Positions 1 to 9,173 of a stretch of DNA of 41,217 nucleotides are shown piece after piece (the stretch's first letter is position 1; the number at the start of each line of letters is the position of its first letter). This DNA comes from an uncultured Thermomicrobiales bacterium (lineage in GTDB: Bacteria > Chloroflexota > Chloroflexia > Thermomicrobiales > CADCWN01). The notes below the pieces were generated by a model. The model saw nothing but the letters and a program-made list of their open reading frames with translations, had not been told where the DNA came from and ran no database searches. The stretch covers positions 1 to 41,217 of the forward strand of contig CADCWN010000292.1 in NCBI GenBank assembly GCA_902806415.1, read 5' to 3'. The translations under genes were made by a program, and so were the position numbers.

Positions 1-2
1 AC

Positions 3-191
3 GCCTATCGGCGGCGCGCCCGGCACCTCCAGCGGTCCGTCGCCGCCCAGCGCCTGCCACACCGCGCCGAGCGGAGCAACCCACGCGTCGTCAAGCAGAA
101 GATGAGCAACTTCCGCGTCAAGACCGCCGCACACCGAGGCTGGCCCCAGCCGAGCAAACCCTTCGCCGAGGCCGTCGTCCTGCTTATCTGA
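3..191 (+). CDS. C-terminal fragment of a probable transposase, truncated by the window start
   Basis: Open frame from base 3 to TGA at 189-191: AYRRRARHLQRSVAAQRLPHRAERSNPRVVKQKMSNFRVKTAAHRGWPQPSKPFAEAVVLLI*. The NPRVVKxKMSxFxVK..WPQPxKPFxEAVVL tail resembles some IS4-like transposase C-termini (recollection, not searched). Confidence 0.5.
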   Translation, partial: AYRRRARHLQRSVAAQRLPHRAERSNPRVVKQKMSNFRVKTAAHRGWPQPSKPFAEAVVLLI

Positions 192-213
192 ACGGTCTTG
201 ACCCTAACACCCT

Positions 214-528
214 CTAGCCCCAGTAGCCTAGCTCCATCCGCGCATCCTCGGTCATGCGGGAGGGGTCCCAGGGCGGGGTGAAGGTCAAGGTCATCTTGGT
301 GTTCTTCACGCCCGGCAACGTGCCGACGACGCTCTTCACGTCGCGCTCGATCACCGGGCCAAGGGGGCAGCCCATCGAGGTGAGGGTCATGATCACCTCG
401 ATATTGCCACCATCATCGATATCCAGGCCGTAGACCAGGCCGAGATCGACGATATTAACCCCCAACTCGGGGTCATAGACGAGGCGCAGCGCCTCGATCA
501 CCTGCTCGTCATCTATCTGGGTCGCCAT
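214..528 (-). CDS. MIP18/DUF59 family metal-sulfur cluster assembly factor
   Basis: VIEALRLVYDPELGVNIVDLGLVYGLDI...TLTSMGCPLGPVI...PPWDPSRMTEDARMELGYWG, a typical PaaD/SufT-like DUF59 protein. Confidence 0.9.
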   Translation of the reverse strand: MATQIDDEQVIEALRLVYDPELGVNIVDLGLVYGLDIDDGGNIEVIMTLTSMGCPLGPVIERDVKSVVGTLPGVKNTKMTLTFTPPWDPSRMTEDARMELGYWG

Positions 529-699
529 CGTTTCTGCACTCCTTTGCCCTCCGCTATGGCTTGACTGCTAGCGGGCTTTTCGCAACGTTCTCGTAGCAAT
601 AGTAGCATGGCCCGCATCTCCAAACCAGCGCGGCGGACAGCGCGCCGATTTCGCCGCGCTCAGCCCCCTCAATGGCGGGACTGGGCGGCGGGGGGCGGG

Positions 700-1531
700 A
701 GATCCTCCCGCATGGCAAGCCGGGTCGCGGCACCCGGCCACGTCATTGCGGAAAGCCGACCATCCGGTCCGGTGCGAGTGACGGCGGGGGCGGGCCGGGA
801 TGCAGATCGGGCTCTCCGAGTAGGCGCGGGTGTAGCGCACGCCGTTGCGCGCGAGCTGATCGAGGGTCGGCGTCTGCACGGCCGGGTGCCCCGCGCAACC
901 GAGCAGGCCACCGGGCCACTGGTCGGCGGTCACGAGCAGGACGTTCGGTCGGTCGGCCTGTGTGTGTGTCATTCTCTCCCCCAACTCCGCACCACTCCGC
1001 CGCAAAGCGGAGCGATCTGCTCACGGCGCTGCCCCCGCACCTTGTCCATCATGCGCCGAGCGGTCGCGGGTAGCGGCGCTGCCAGCCCTCGCGACCGAAG
1101 GCCGGGTCTCCCGACAGGTCGCGGACGTAGACGCGCTCGGGGAAGTGCGACTCGACGGTCAGCCGCATGACCTCGGTTGTCAGCCGGGCGTCCAACTCGC
1201 GCGCGGCCGAGTCGCGACGTGCGGGAGGTACACCAGGCTGCGCGGGGCGGTGCCAGGCGATCCGTTGAGGCTCGCGTCGTGCGGCGGCGCGTCGGGGAGG
1301 CCGACGCGGGGAGTGCTCGCCGTGCGGGGGGCGATGCGAACGAGGGGCGCGTATACCGAGCAGTAACTGTGGAGGCGAACACCTGTCCCGCCGCGCGGCG
1401 CGAACGGCCCCTGATCGAGCGCTGCATCGGCGTACCCGGCTCCGGCTGGCCCGCTCGCGACCCAGCCAGCACCCCCGGCGCGGCCGCGCTTTCGCCCATC
1501 GCGCCGACGCGTCCAACCAGATCACGTACAC
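700..1531 (-). pseudogene. Sulfatase remnants, degraded and out of order
   Basis: N-terminal piece MTHTQADRPNVLLVTADQWPGGLLGCAGHPAVQTPTLDQLARNGVRYTRAYSESPICIPAR (from about 972 downward) lies downstream of a C-terminal-like piece LDARLTTEVMRLTVESHFPERVYVRDLSGDPAFGREGWQRRYPRPL (about 1060-1200). Frames are broken. Confidence 0.7.
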
Positions 1532-1594
1532 CCGTCAACAGAACCCAACCCAAAATGGGGGAAAGTGTCGTGCCGGGGATATTGCCGGAGGCGG

Positions 1595-1945
1595 CTATTT
1601 GCGCGGGGGTGGCGCGCCGCCTTTCGATGGTGCCGTGCCGCCTTTGGCCGGGGCCGTGCCTTTGCCGCCGAGATTGGGGGCACCCTGGCCGAACCAGTCC
1701 GGCATCTGCGCATCCTGCCCGAAGAAGAATTCGTCCATCTGCTGGCGGAGGAAATCCCGCCCAGCCTGATCGGCCAGGTTGAGGCGGTAGGAGCCGATCA
1801 GCGTCCGCGCGTGTTCCTGCCACAGGCCGAACGCCTGGGCCGAAATCCCATCATAAATCCGCTGGCCCAATTCGCCCGCGAACGGCGGCGCATCGAGCCC
1901 CGGGAGTTCGCGCCCCAATTTCGCGCACATGACCGACCGTGCCAT
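1595..1945 (-). CDS. YggX-like Fe(2+)-trafficking / oxidative damage protection protein with Ala/Pro/Gly/Lys-rich tail
   Basis: MARSVMCAKLGRELPGLDAPPFAGELGQRIYDGISAQAFGLWQEHARTLIGSYRLNLADQAGRDFLRQQMDEFFFG matches the YggX pattern, followed by a low-complexity C-terminus. Confidence 0.85.
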   Translation of the reverse strand: MARSVMCAKLGRELPGLDAPPFAGELGQRIYDGISAQAFGLWQEHARTLIGSYRLNLADQAGRDFLRQQMDEFFFGQDAQMPDWFGQGAPNLGGKGTAPAKGGTAPSKGGAPPPRK

Positions 1946-2083
1946 CACCATTCGCCCTTTCCCTCGACCCCAGCGCACCGCCAGGAAGTATCGTCCGTGG
2001 CGGGACAGCGCGTCAATCTGCGCGGGTCGTCCCGCCGCGCGCCGCGATGCCGCAGGCGATCGTTCGCCGTGACCGTGCGGCGC

Positions 2084-3682
2084 TCAGCGCCAATTCTCGA
2101 ACCAGATCCGCGACTCGAACTGCGGCTTAGTGAGGTTCACCGAGGAGTAGATCGGGTAGAAGAAGGCGAACGCCAGGAGGACGACCGCGACATAGCCGAC
2201 GGCCAGCGCCCGCCCCGCAGTCGCGCGCTTGCCCCACTCCCAGAGTTCGCCGACCACGACCGCCACGGCGAGGATACCGAAGATGGCGGCGGGCAGGAAG
2301 TGGTAGATGTAGGCGATCCGGGGGATGAGCGCCCAGGGGAGCCACTGGCCGAAGAAGCCGATCAGCAGGACCGGCAGCGCCGGGTGCCGGTCGGCCCACC
2401 AGCGGATCGTCACGTAGACGACCGCCGGGAGGAAGGCCCAGTAGAGGAGGGGATTGCCGTTGGCGTAGGTGTTCGCCACGACCCCCTCCCCATAGGTGAC
2501 CGAGTACCAGACCGGGCGCCAGGCGGCGGGCCACTGGAACCACGTCGATTGGTAGGCGTGGGTCGCCTTGAGGTTCGCGTGGTAGTAGTACATCTGCCGC
2601 TGCAATTCGATCAGTTGATCGGTGGTGTGCCCGGCGAGGAAGAACGGCAGATAGCTGAAGAGGTAGACCACGAGTGGCAGCGCGATCAGGCCGAGCGGCA
2701 CCCAGATGAGGTGCTGTACCAGCCTCTCACCGGCCTTCTTCGGCCCCGTCTGCCCCGTCGCGCTGAAAAATAGCGCGTAGAGCTGCCAGGCGATCAGCGC
2801 GCCGACGAGCAGCGCGATCTTCAGCCCCGACCCCGAGCGCAGGGCGGGGACGAAGAGGACCGCGAGCGGCAGGGCCACGGTCAGCACGCCGATGATCGCG
2901 CGCCGCGCGGCGAACGGCAGGAGGCCGAACGCCCGCCAGGAGGCGACGCCGCCGAGCAGGACCGAGGGATAGACGGCATTCCATTTGGTGGCGATCCCCA
3001 GGCCCATGAAGAGGCCGAGCCAGAGGAGCGGCGTGCGGATGCGCGTCGGCGGGGCGGTGAGGAAGGCGTAGAGGGCGATGAAGGCGCAGGCCATGAAGGC
3101 GGCGCCGAAGATGTCGATGACCCCGGTGCGCGACTCGACGAAGTAGAGCCCGTCGGCCAGGGTGAGGACGCTCGCCACGAGCGCCACCGCTCGGTTCCTG
3201 GTCAGCGTCAGCCCCAGCCAGTAGACCGCCGCCAGGCCGAGCGCGCCGAAGATCGCGCTCGCGAAGCGCCAGCCGAGCGGGGTATCCCCCCAGAGCAAAA
3301 TGCCGACCGTCATGATCAGCTTGCCGAGGGGCGGGTGGGTCCACTCGTAGGCGACCTTTTCTTGCGGAGCCTTGGTGCTCCAGAGCCAGGCGTCGGCGTT
3401 GCCGATCGCGTACTGGCTCGCGGTGTAGGCGTGGTAGACCTCGTCGTAGATATATTGCCGCGGCTCCTCGATCCGTATGAGATAGAGGCCGAGCCCGACG
3501 ATGACGAAGAGGGCGGAGATGAGGAAATCGACCCGCACCCGCGCCCACCAGCTTGTCCCGGCGGGGGCGACGCCGCCGCTCACCGCCTCGCCTCGATTAC
3601 CACGGGCCGCCGGGGGCGCTATCGCCCCATCGTGTGGCAGGGCCGTCGCCGCAAGACCCTCGCGCGCCGCGACCCGCGTCAT
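2084..3682 (-). CDS. Dolichyl-phosphate-mannose--protein mannosyltransferase (PMT) family, multi-TM
   Basis: YIYDEVYHAYTASQYAIGN...EWTHPPLGKLIMTVGILLWGDTPLGWRFASAIFG plus many TM helices. Start chosen at MTRVAAREG. Confidence 0.85.
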   Translation of the reverse strand: MTRVAAREGLAATALPHDGAIAPPAARGNRGEAVSGGVAPAGTSWWARVRVDFLISALFVIVGLGLYLIRIEEPRQYIYDEVYHAYTASQYAIGNADAWLWSTKAPQEKVAYEWTHPPLGKLIMTVGILLWGDTPLGWRFASAIFGALGLAAVYWLGLTLTRNRAVALVASVLTLADGLYFVESRTGVIDIFGAAFMACAFIALYAFLTAPPTRIRTPLLWLGLFMGLGIATKWNAVYPSVLLGGVASWRAFGLLPFAARRAIIGVLTVALPLAVLFVPALRSGSGLKIALLVGALIAWQLYALFFSATGQTGPKKAGERLVQHLIWVPLGLIALPLVVYLFSYLPFFLAGHTTDQLIELQRQMYYYHANLKATHAYQSTWFQWPAAWRPVWYSVTYGEGVVANTYANGNPLLYWAFLPAVVYVTIRWWADRHPALPVLLIGFFGQWLPWALIPRIAYIYHFLPAAIFGILAVAVVVGELWEWGKRATAGRALAVGYVAVVLLAFAFFYPIYSSVNLTKPQFESRIWFENWR

Positions 3683-3860
3683 CGCGCGCCTCGCGGCCTC
3701 CTGCCGGGCCGCGCGTTGTCCGCCGCCCGCCCTGCGTTTCCCATTCGCGCCCACGCGCCTACCTCCGCGTCGCAGCCCATCCGCTCCCTGGCTCTCCGAT
3801 GCGTTAAGGGTAGCACAGGCGACAGCACCCTCGCTATCGTCGCGCGGGTGGGCCAAATGG

Positions 3861-3897
3861 CGATCGCCCCGCCCCATTTTAGGGGGCGGGGCGATCG
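3861..3897 (-). terminator. Strong hairpin between the MutL-partner gene and the PMT gene
   Basis: Perfect 15-bp inverted repeat cgatcgccccgcccc / ggggcggggcgatcg with a 7-nt loop, downstream of the minus-strand stop at 3915. Confidence 0.6.
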
Positions 3898-3914
3898 TGG
3901 CGCGCGTGCGCCGC

Positions 3915-5060
3915 TCAGACGAGCACCTCGACGTTGGCGGTCGGCAGGTCCATCCGCTTGCCGTTCGCCAGGGTGACGGTGAGCGCGCTGAGCAGGAGAT
4001 CCCCTTCGAGGCGTCGCCGTCGCGGGGCCTCGGCCACGGTGGCGAGGACGCCGAGATGGTCGTGGTCGAGGAGGCGCACCGTCGTGCCCGGTTCGAGCGC
4101 GGCGAGCGGCACGGTCAGGTCCTCGCCAGCACGCCCCGCGCTCCGCGAGAGGACCACAACCTCCGGTCGGAGCAGCCCGCCGGAGAGGCGGGTGACGCCG
4201 CTGATGGCACCTTGCATCCCATCCGCCGCAGTGAGGGTGTCGTAGAGTGGCTGGGCCATCGCCGTCGCCCCGAACCCTTCGGTGAGGACGAGGGTCAGCG
4301 GCGCATCGGCGGTCGGGATCCGCCAGTCGGGCAGGCCCACGCGCCAGAGGGTCGCTTCTTTCGCGCCGAGCCAGCCGATTAACTCCGACTCCTCGATCGA
4401 GCCGGCAATGATCCCCCGGACGCCGACTTGCGCCGCCTTGCGGAGCGCGGCGGCGCTGACGGTGCCGCCGACCGCGAGGATCGCCCGCGCTGCCCGGTTG
4501 TCGATCAGCTCGGGGCCGAGGGGGCGCTGCCGATCGCCGCCGACGATCTTCAGCACGCCGAATGCCTCGTCGCCGACGCCGAACGCGCCGTAGAAGCGCG
4601 AGCCGAGGGTGCGAATCGTCACGCCGCGCCCCTGCTCGACTTCCTCGATCACCCCGCCGACATGGGCCACCAGCTCGGTCAATGTCGCGTGCGGGCGGAG
4701 GAGCGCGGTGCCGAGGTGCGCGTCGAAACGGACGAATGTGCCGTCGAACGGGCTGCGCACCGTCAGGCTGCGGAGCCCGCGACGGCGGCGGGCGATCACC
4801 TCGCCCGCGTGTACCGCCTGCCCGCGCTCCTTGGTGAGCCGACCTTCCGCCGCGCTCGGCTCGATGTCGAGGGCGCGCGCCACGTTGATCAGGGTGGCGG
4901 GCGGGGTCTGCTCGCCAGTGGCAACGAGGGTGCTCGCCTCGACGCGCTCCCCCACCTTGACATGGACCTCGCCCGCCACCGGCAGGCGGCGCTCGATCCG
5001 CAGATCGTTCTCGCGGACCAGGGTCGGCTGGCGCGTCGGGTTCTGGTGGAGCATGGACAC
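3915..5060 (-). CDS. Conserved hypothetical with barrel-sandwich/lipoyl-like and C-terminal KOW-like segments
   Basis: VRSPFDGTFVRFDAHLGTALLRPHATL resembles barrel-sandwich hybrid motifs. C-terminal VRLLDHDHLGVLATV...LANGKRMDLPTANVEVLV is KOW-like. Encoded directly downstream of the MutL-like gene. Confidence 0.5.
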   Translation of the reverse strand: MSMLHQNPTRQPTLVRENDLRIERRLPVAGEVHVKVGERVEASTLVATGEQTPPATLINVARALDIEPSAAEGRLTKERGQAVHAGEVIARRRRGLRSLTVRSPFDGTFVRFDAHLGTALLRPHATLTELVAHVGGVIEEVEQGRGVTIRTLGSRFYGAFGVGDEAFGVLKIVGGDRQRPLGPELIDNRAARAILAVGGTVSAAALRKAAQVGVRGIIAGSIEESELIGWLGAKEATLWRVGLPDWRIPTADAPLTLVLTEGFGATAMAQPLYDTLTAADGMQGAISGVTRLSGGLLRPEVVVLSRSAGRAGEDLTVPLAALEPGTTVRLLDHDHLGVLATVAEAPRRRRLEGDLLLSALTVTLANGKRMDLPTANVEVLV

Positions 5061-5108
5061 CTCGCTGCTACGGTCGAAAATCGCGGGGTCGGGGATGGGG
5101 GCGTGGGG

Positions 5109-6932
5109 CTATGCGGGGTCCGTCGGTGCCGGTGTCCCCTCCGCCCGGTCCTCGCCCGGTCGCTGCTCATCGCCCCCTGTGGCGCGCGAGACCGTCTGGA
5201 ATGCGGTCAGCCAACTGCCGACCCGCGCGATCCGCTCCTGCTCGTTTCGCGGAAAGGCGAACGGGCGCTCGCGCGCGTCGATCACCAGGCCGACCGGCCC
5301 GCCGTGCGGGGCCAGCTCGCCCTCGAACGTCGCGCCCGCGCCCGCGCCACCGTTGCCGATCCGGGCGCGTTTGCCGGGGGCGAAGTGCAGGGTGGCGGCG
5401 CGCTCGCCGCCGCGCAGGGGCAGGCGCAACACCTCGCCGCCGCGAACCTCGAAGTTCCGCCTGCGCCCATCCTGGTAGACGAGTTCGCCCTGCACTTGCT
5501 CATTCGCCGGGCAATCAACGACGACGCAGGCACCGAGATCGAAGAGGCTGTCGTGTTCGAAGAGTTCGGCCGCGCGGTCGGGCTCCAGGGTGCCGAGCGC
5601 GCCGATCAGCGGCATCAGCGCATCGCGGTCGAGGGCGATCTGCGCGATCCCGCTGGCGGGGCGCGGGTCGAGCCCGTCGATCAGCGCCATGAACGGCTCG
5701 GTCGGGTCCGGCCAACGGGCGAAGAAACTCCCGCCGACGAGCAGTTCGGCGGTCAGCGCGCCGGGACCGTCCCCCGCCAATTGCGTGGCCCCGGTGCGGA
5801 GGAGTTCGCGCGTCAGCGCCGCCTCGATCTGCCGATCCCGCGTCGTCATCGGCACGGTGAACGGGCGCACCGCCCGGTTGAGGATCCAGCCGCGCAACGT
5901 ATCTTCGCTCAGGCTGAAGGGGAGCCAGCGGATGACGTCCGGCAATGGCAGGGCGGTGAGGAGGTTCGTCGCGCCGAGCGCGAGATCGAGCGCCGGTTCG
6001 CTCAGCGCGCGCCCCTCGCCTCCGTGCGCCCAGCAGCAGGTGAACCCCTCGTCCAGATCGACGGTCACGACCGCGCAATCGAATTGGAGGGCCATGTACC
6101 GATTGACCAGATCGATCGCCCGCGCGCGCGCCAGCGGCGGCGCGGCCACCATCCATTCGAGGCTATCGAAGCCGGGCAAGGTCGCGGCGGCGCGGCGAGT
6201 GTTGAGCTCGAGGATCTCGGTCTCGACGGTCAGCGCGATATCGGTCGGGTCGTACTCGTTGGTGGCCAGGAAGCCGAACTCGTAGCCGTCGCTGAAGGTA
6301 CTCGTCGCGGCGTCGCGCCCGACCTCGCTGGCGATCACCAGGACGGCGGGCGGGGTCTCGGTCTCGCGCTGCGGGCTGGTGCCGACGATCTCCGTCGCCA
6401 GCCCGAGCAGCCGCTGGAGTCCACGCTGATCGTCGGTCGCGGCGACGATCAGCAGCAGGTCCGGCTGCAAGCGCGCGAGGGTCGCGACGGTGGCGCTCGT
6501 CGCCGCGTCGATCGGCGCGGTCGGCTCCACGGACAGCGTGGGCAGGGCGGTCACCGGCGAACGGCGAACGATCGGGAGGAGGGCGTTCAGGATCCCATCG
6601 CCGCCGGTCGCCAGGATCCCAACCCGCAGCGGGGGGGTGGCGGCCACGGTCGCCAGCAAGGCGTCGGTGCCGTCGCCGGAGTCCTCCTGGGGGATAATAA
6701 TCCGGGTGCGGTCCGCGAAGCGGCGACGGCTCGCCGCTTCAAGCGATTCGAGCGCGGCGCGCAGTCCCACGCCCAGGTCGTCGTAGGGGGGTTCGATGGT
6801 GCTGGCACTCGTCCCCTGGGCGATGAAGCGGCAGGCCCCCTCGACGAATTCGACCAGCGTGGCGCGCGTCAGCGTCCGGCCACAATCGGCCACGACGATC
6901 GACTCGCGCACCTGCTCTGCGTTCATGGCCAC
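5109..6932 (-). CDS. Glutamate mutase MutL-like ASKHA-fold ATPase family protein
   Basis: SIVVADCGRTLTRATLVEFVEGACRFIAQG... N-terminal ASKHA phosphate-1-like motif, and long two-domain architecture like MutL-family proteins. Confidence 0.6.
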   Translation of the reverse strand: MAMNAEQVRESIVVADCGRTLTRATLVEFVEGACRFIAQGTSASTIEPPYDDLGVGLRAALESLEAASRRRFADRTRIIIPQEDSGDGTDALLATVAATPPLRVGILATGGDGILNALLPIVRRSPVTALPTLSVEPTAPIDAATSATVATLARLQPDLLLIVAATDDQRGLQRLLGLATEIVGTSPQRETETPPAVLVIASEVGRDAATSTFSDGYEFGFLATNEYDPTDIALTVETEILELNTRRAAATLPGFDSLEWMVAAPPLARARAIDLVNRYMALQFDCAVVTVDLDEGFTCCWAHGGEGRALSEPALDLALGATNLLTALPLPDVIRWLPFSLSEDTLRGWILNRAVRPFTVPMTTRDRQIEAALTRELLRTGATQLAGDGPGALTAELLVGGSFFARWPDPTEPFMALIDGLDPRPASGIAQIALDRDALMPLIGALGTLEPDRAAELFEHDSLFDLGACVVVDCPANEQVQGELVYQDGRRRNFEVRGGEVLRLPLRGGERAATLHFAPGKRARIGNGGAGAGATFEGELAPHGGPVGLVIDARERPFAFPRNEQERIARVGSWLTAFQTVSRATGGDEQRPGEDRAEGTPAPTDPA

Positions 6933-6957
6933 TCCCGTCTATAGTCGCGCGTCGCGC

Positions 6958-7849
6958 CTAACCCGCCAGCGCCGGGCCGACGACGAAGATGCCGAGGACA
7001 ACAAGGAAGATGATGAAGGCGAGGATGAAGGCGATCGTCGCCACCCGCTGGATCGATAGGCTGGCGCGTTCCTGGCTCTTGGGCACCGGGCGATTCGCCC
7101 CGAGGCGTGCCGGCGTCGCCGATTTCGTGGTGACGGTCGGGAGTGGCGCGCTCGGCTTCGGCTCCGGCGCGGGGGCGACGGTGCGCTCCGGCTTCGTCGC
7201 CCTGGTGACCTTCGCCCCGCCTTCCTCCGACGCCCCGAAGACGGACACTGCGCTCGATCGCTGCGGTGTCGTAGTGCGGGCGGGGACTTGCCACGATTGC
7301 GCCAGATTCCCCGACAAGGTCTCCTCCGCCCCGCTGGTGCCGTTCCCAGTCACCCACGACTGATCGTCGGCCTGGGTCGCCTGCGCGGTCGTATCGGTCT
7401 CGCTGAAGGCGCGGAGCCAGGCGGGGAGGTCGTCCTCATTGATCAAGGAGGCGGTCTCGGCGGTGCTGTTGCTCGATCCTTTGGTCGGCCCCTCCGATGA
7501 TTGGGTGCTCGGCGGTGCCGACGCGCGCGGCGGCACCGCGCGACTCGGGGGGGTCGGCTGTGTCGCCACCAGCGTGTCGGTCCCGCCGGTCCCTGGGGCG
7601 GCGTTTCCACCACCGCCGACCATGACCGGCATGGGGGGCAGGGCGAGGGGTTCGTCTTGCGGCGCATCCTCCGTCAGCGACGCTGCGGGCGCGTCGGCGG
7701 CCTCGGCCTCTTGGCTCTGATCGGGCTTCAGCGCCTGGAGCCAGGGGGGCAAACCTTCGCTTGCTGCCACTGGGGTGAGCTCGTTGTCGCATGCCCGGCA
7801 CGCGTTTGCCTCGGCCTCATTCTCGGCCTGGCAATGTGGACAGCTAATC
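6958..7849 (-). CDS. Zinc-ribbon protein with disordered linker and C-terminal TM segment
   Basis: ISCPHCQAENEAEANACRACDNEL (CxxC...CxxC) at the N-terminus and IQRVATIAFILAFIIFLVVLGIFVVGPALAG at the C-terminus. Likely GTG start near 7849. Confidence 0.7.
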
Positions 7850-8107
7850 ACGCGATTCCCTCCCTCGTCGCGCGCCCCGCTGCGCCTATGCCTCGGGGCA
7901 GGCCGAGCGGCCGACCATACGATGTCAAGTTGGGTGATGGGCAAAGTACCAATGGCCCCTGCTCCCGAGTATAGCAGCGGACCTGGGCGGCGTATGTGGT
8001 ACTTTGGTGTGAAGTGCTGCGGGGCATCCCGCCCACCGCGCTGCGGCGCGCGCGGGTCTGCGGCCCGGCATGCCGCGACCGGTGGCGTGCGACCGGTCGC
8101 CTCGGTG

Positions 8108-8566
8108 TTACCGCGCGCCGCGCAGTTCGGCGGTGTCGAGCCAGAGGGTGACCGGCCCGTCGTTGTGGATTTCGACCGCCATGTGGCTGCGGAACCGACC
8201 GGCGGCGACGGTGATGCCGGCCCCCCGCAGGGCGGCGGCGAAGTGCTCGACCAGCGCCTCGGCCCGCTCGGGCGGCGCGGCGTGGACGAAGCTGGGGCGG
8301 CGCCCTTTGCGCGCGTCGGCGTAGAGGGTGAACTGCGAGATCACCAGCGCCGCGCCGCCGCTATCGAGGAGCGAGAGGTTAAAGCGCCCCTCGGCATCGC
8401 CGAAGATCCGCAGCCCGGCGATCTTCTGCGCCAGGAACTCGGCGTCGGCCTCGCCGTCGCCGTCGCCCACGCCGATCAGGATGACCAGCCCGGCGTCGAT
8501 CGCGCCGATCACCTCACCATCGACCCGCACCGCGCCCCGCGTCACCCGTTGTAGCAGCGCTCGCAT
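8108..8566 (-). CDS. dtd: D-aminoacyl-tRNA deacylase
   Basis: [37 protein letters not shown]...[21 protein letters not shown]...[27 protein letters not shown], full-length Dtd. Confidence 0.95.
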   Translation of the reverse strand: MRALLQRVTRGAVRVDGEVIGAIDAGLVILIGVGDGDGEADAEFLAQKIAGLRIFGDAEGRFNLSLLDSGGAALVISQFTLYADARKGRRPSFVHAAPPERAEALVEHFAAALRGAGITVAAGRFRSHMAVEIHNDGPVTLWLDTAELRGAR

Positions 8567-8580
8567 GGTGGCCCCTTCGG

Positions 8581-8691
8581 GGAGTCGATAGTCGGTAGTC
8601 CGTAGTCCGTAGTAGAGGTCCGGTTGCTGGCACGGTGCTGCAACACTATCGCTCAGCCACTACGGACTACGGACTACCGACTACCGACTCC
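8581..8691. repeat. Heptad-unit hairpin, locus A
   Basis: Left arm 8581-8614 ggagtcgatagtcggtagtccgtagtccgtagta; right arm 8658-8691 is its reverse complement at about 32-33 of 34 positions; 43-nt loop. Confidence 0.9.
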
Positions 8692-9173
8692 CTCGCTAGC
8701 AGCGCCACGGCGATCGCGGCGATCCCTTCCTCGCGGCCGATGAAGCCGATCCGCTCGTTCGTGGTCGCCTTGATGCCGATCCGGTCGGTGGCGAGCCCCA
8801 ATGTCTCGCCGATCGCCGCGCGCATCGCGGCGGTGTGCGGCGCGATCTTCGGGCGCTCGGCAACGATCGTGCAGTCGATGTTGACGATCCGCCACCCCTC
8901 CCTCGCGAGGAGGTCGCGCACATGGGCCAGCAGGCGGCGGCTGTCGATGCCGCGATAGGCCGGATCGCTCGGCGGGAAATGCTGGCCGATGTCGCCCAGG
9001 GCGACCGCCCCCAGCAGCGCATCCATGATCGCGTGGAGGGCGACGTCGGCATCCGAGTGGCCGAGGAGGCCCCGCTCGGCGGGGATGGCGACCCCGCCGA
9101 GGACGAGCGGTCCCCCCGCGACCAACTGGTGGACATCGTAGCCGGTGCCGACGCGCATCTCTGGGGCGCTCAT
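8667..9173 (-). CDS. ispF: 2-C-methyl-D-erythritol 2,4-cyclodiphosphate synthase
   Basis: MRVGTGYDVHQLVAGGPLVLGGVAIPAERGLLGHSDADVALHAIMDALLGA...KATTNERIGFIGREEGIAAIAVALL. Its stop codon lies inside the locus A hairpin. Confidence 0.95.
   Translation of the reverse strand: MSAPEMRVGTGYDVHQLVAGGPLVLGGVAIPAERGLLGHSDADVALHAIMDALLGAVALGDIGQHFPPSDPAYRGIDSRRLLAHVRDLLAREGWRIVNIDCTIVAERPKIAPHTAAMRAAIGETLGLATDRIGIKATTNERIGFIGREEGIAAIAVALLARESVVGSP

Noticed and set aside
1565-2773. 402-aa plus-strand ORF
   Set aside because: Antisense to YggX and PMT genes; low-complexity charged composition.
4428-6944. 838-aa plus-strand ORF
   Set aside because: Antisense to the MutL-like gene; composition is the Arg/Asp/Gly-rich shadow expected opposite GC-rich coding DNA.
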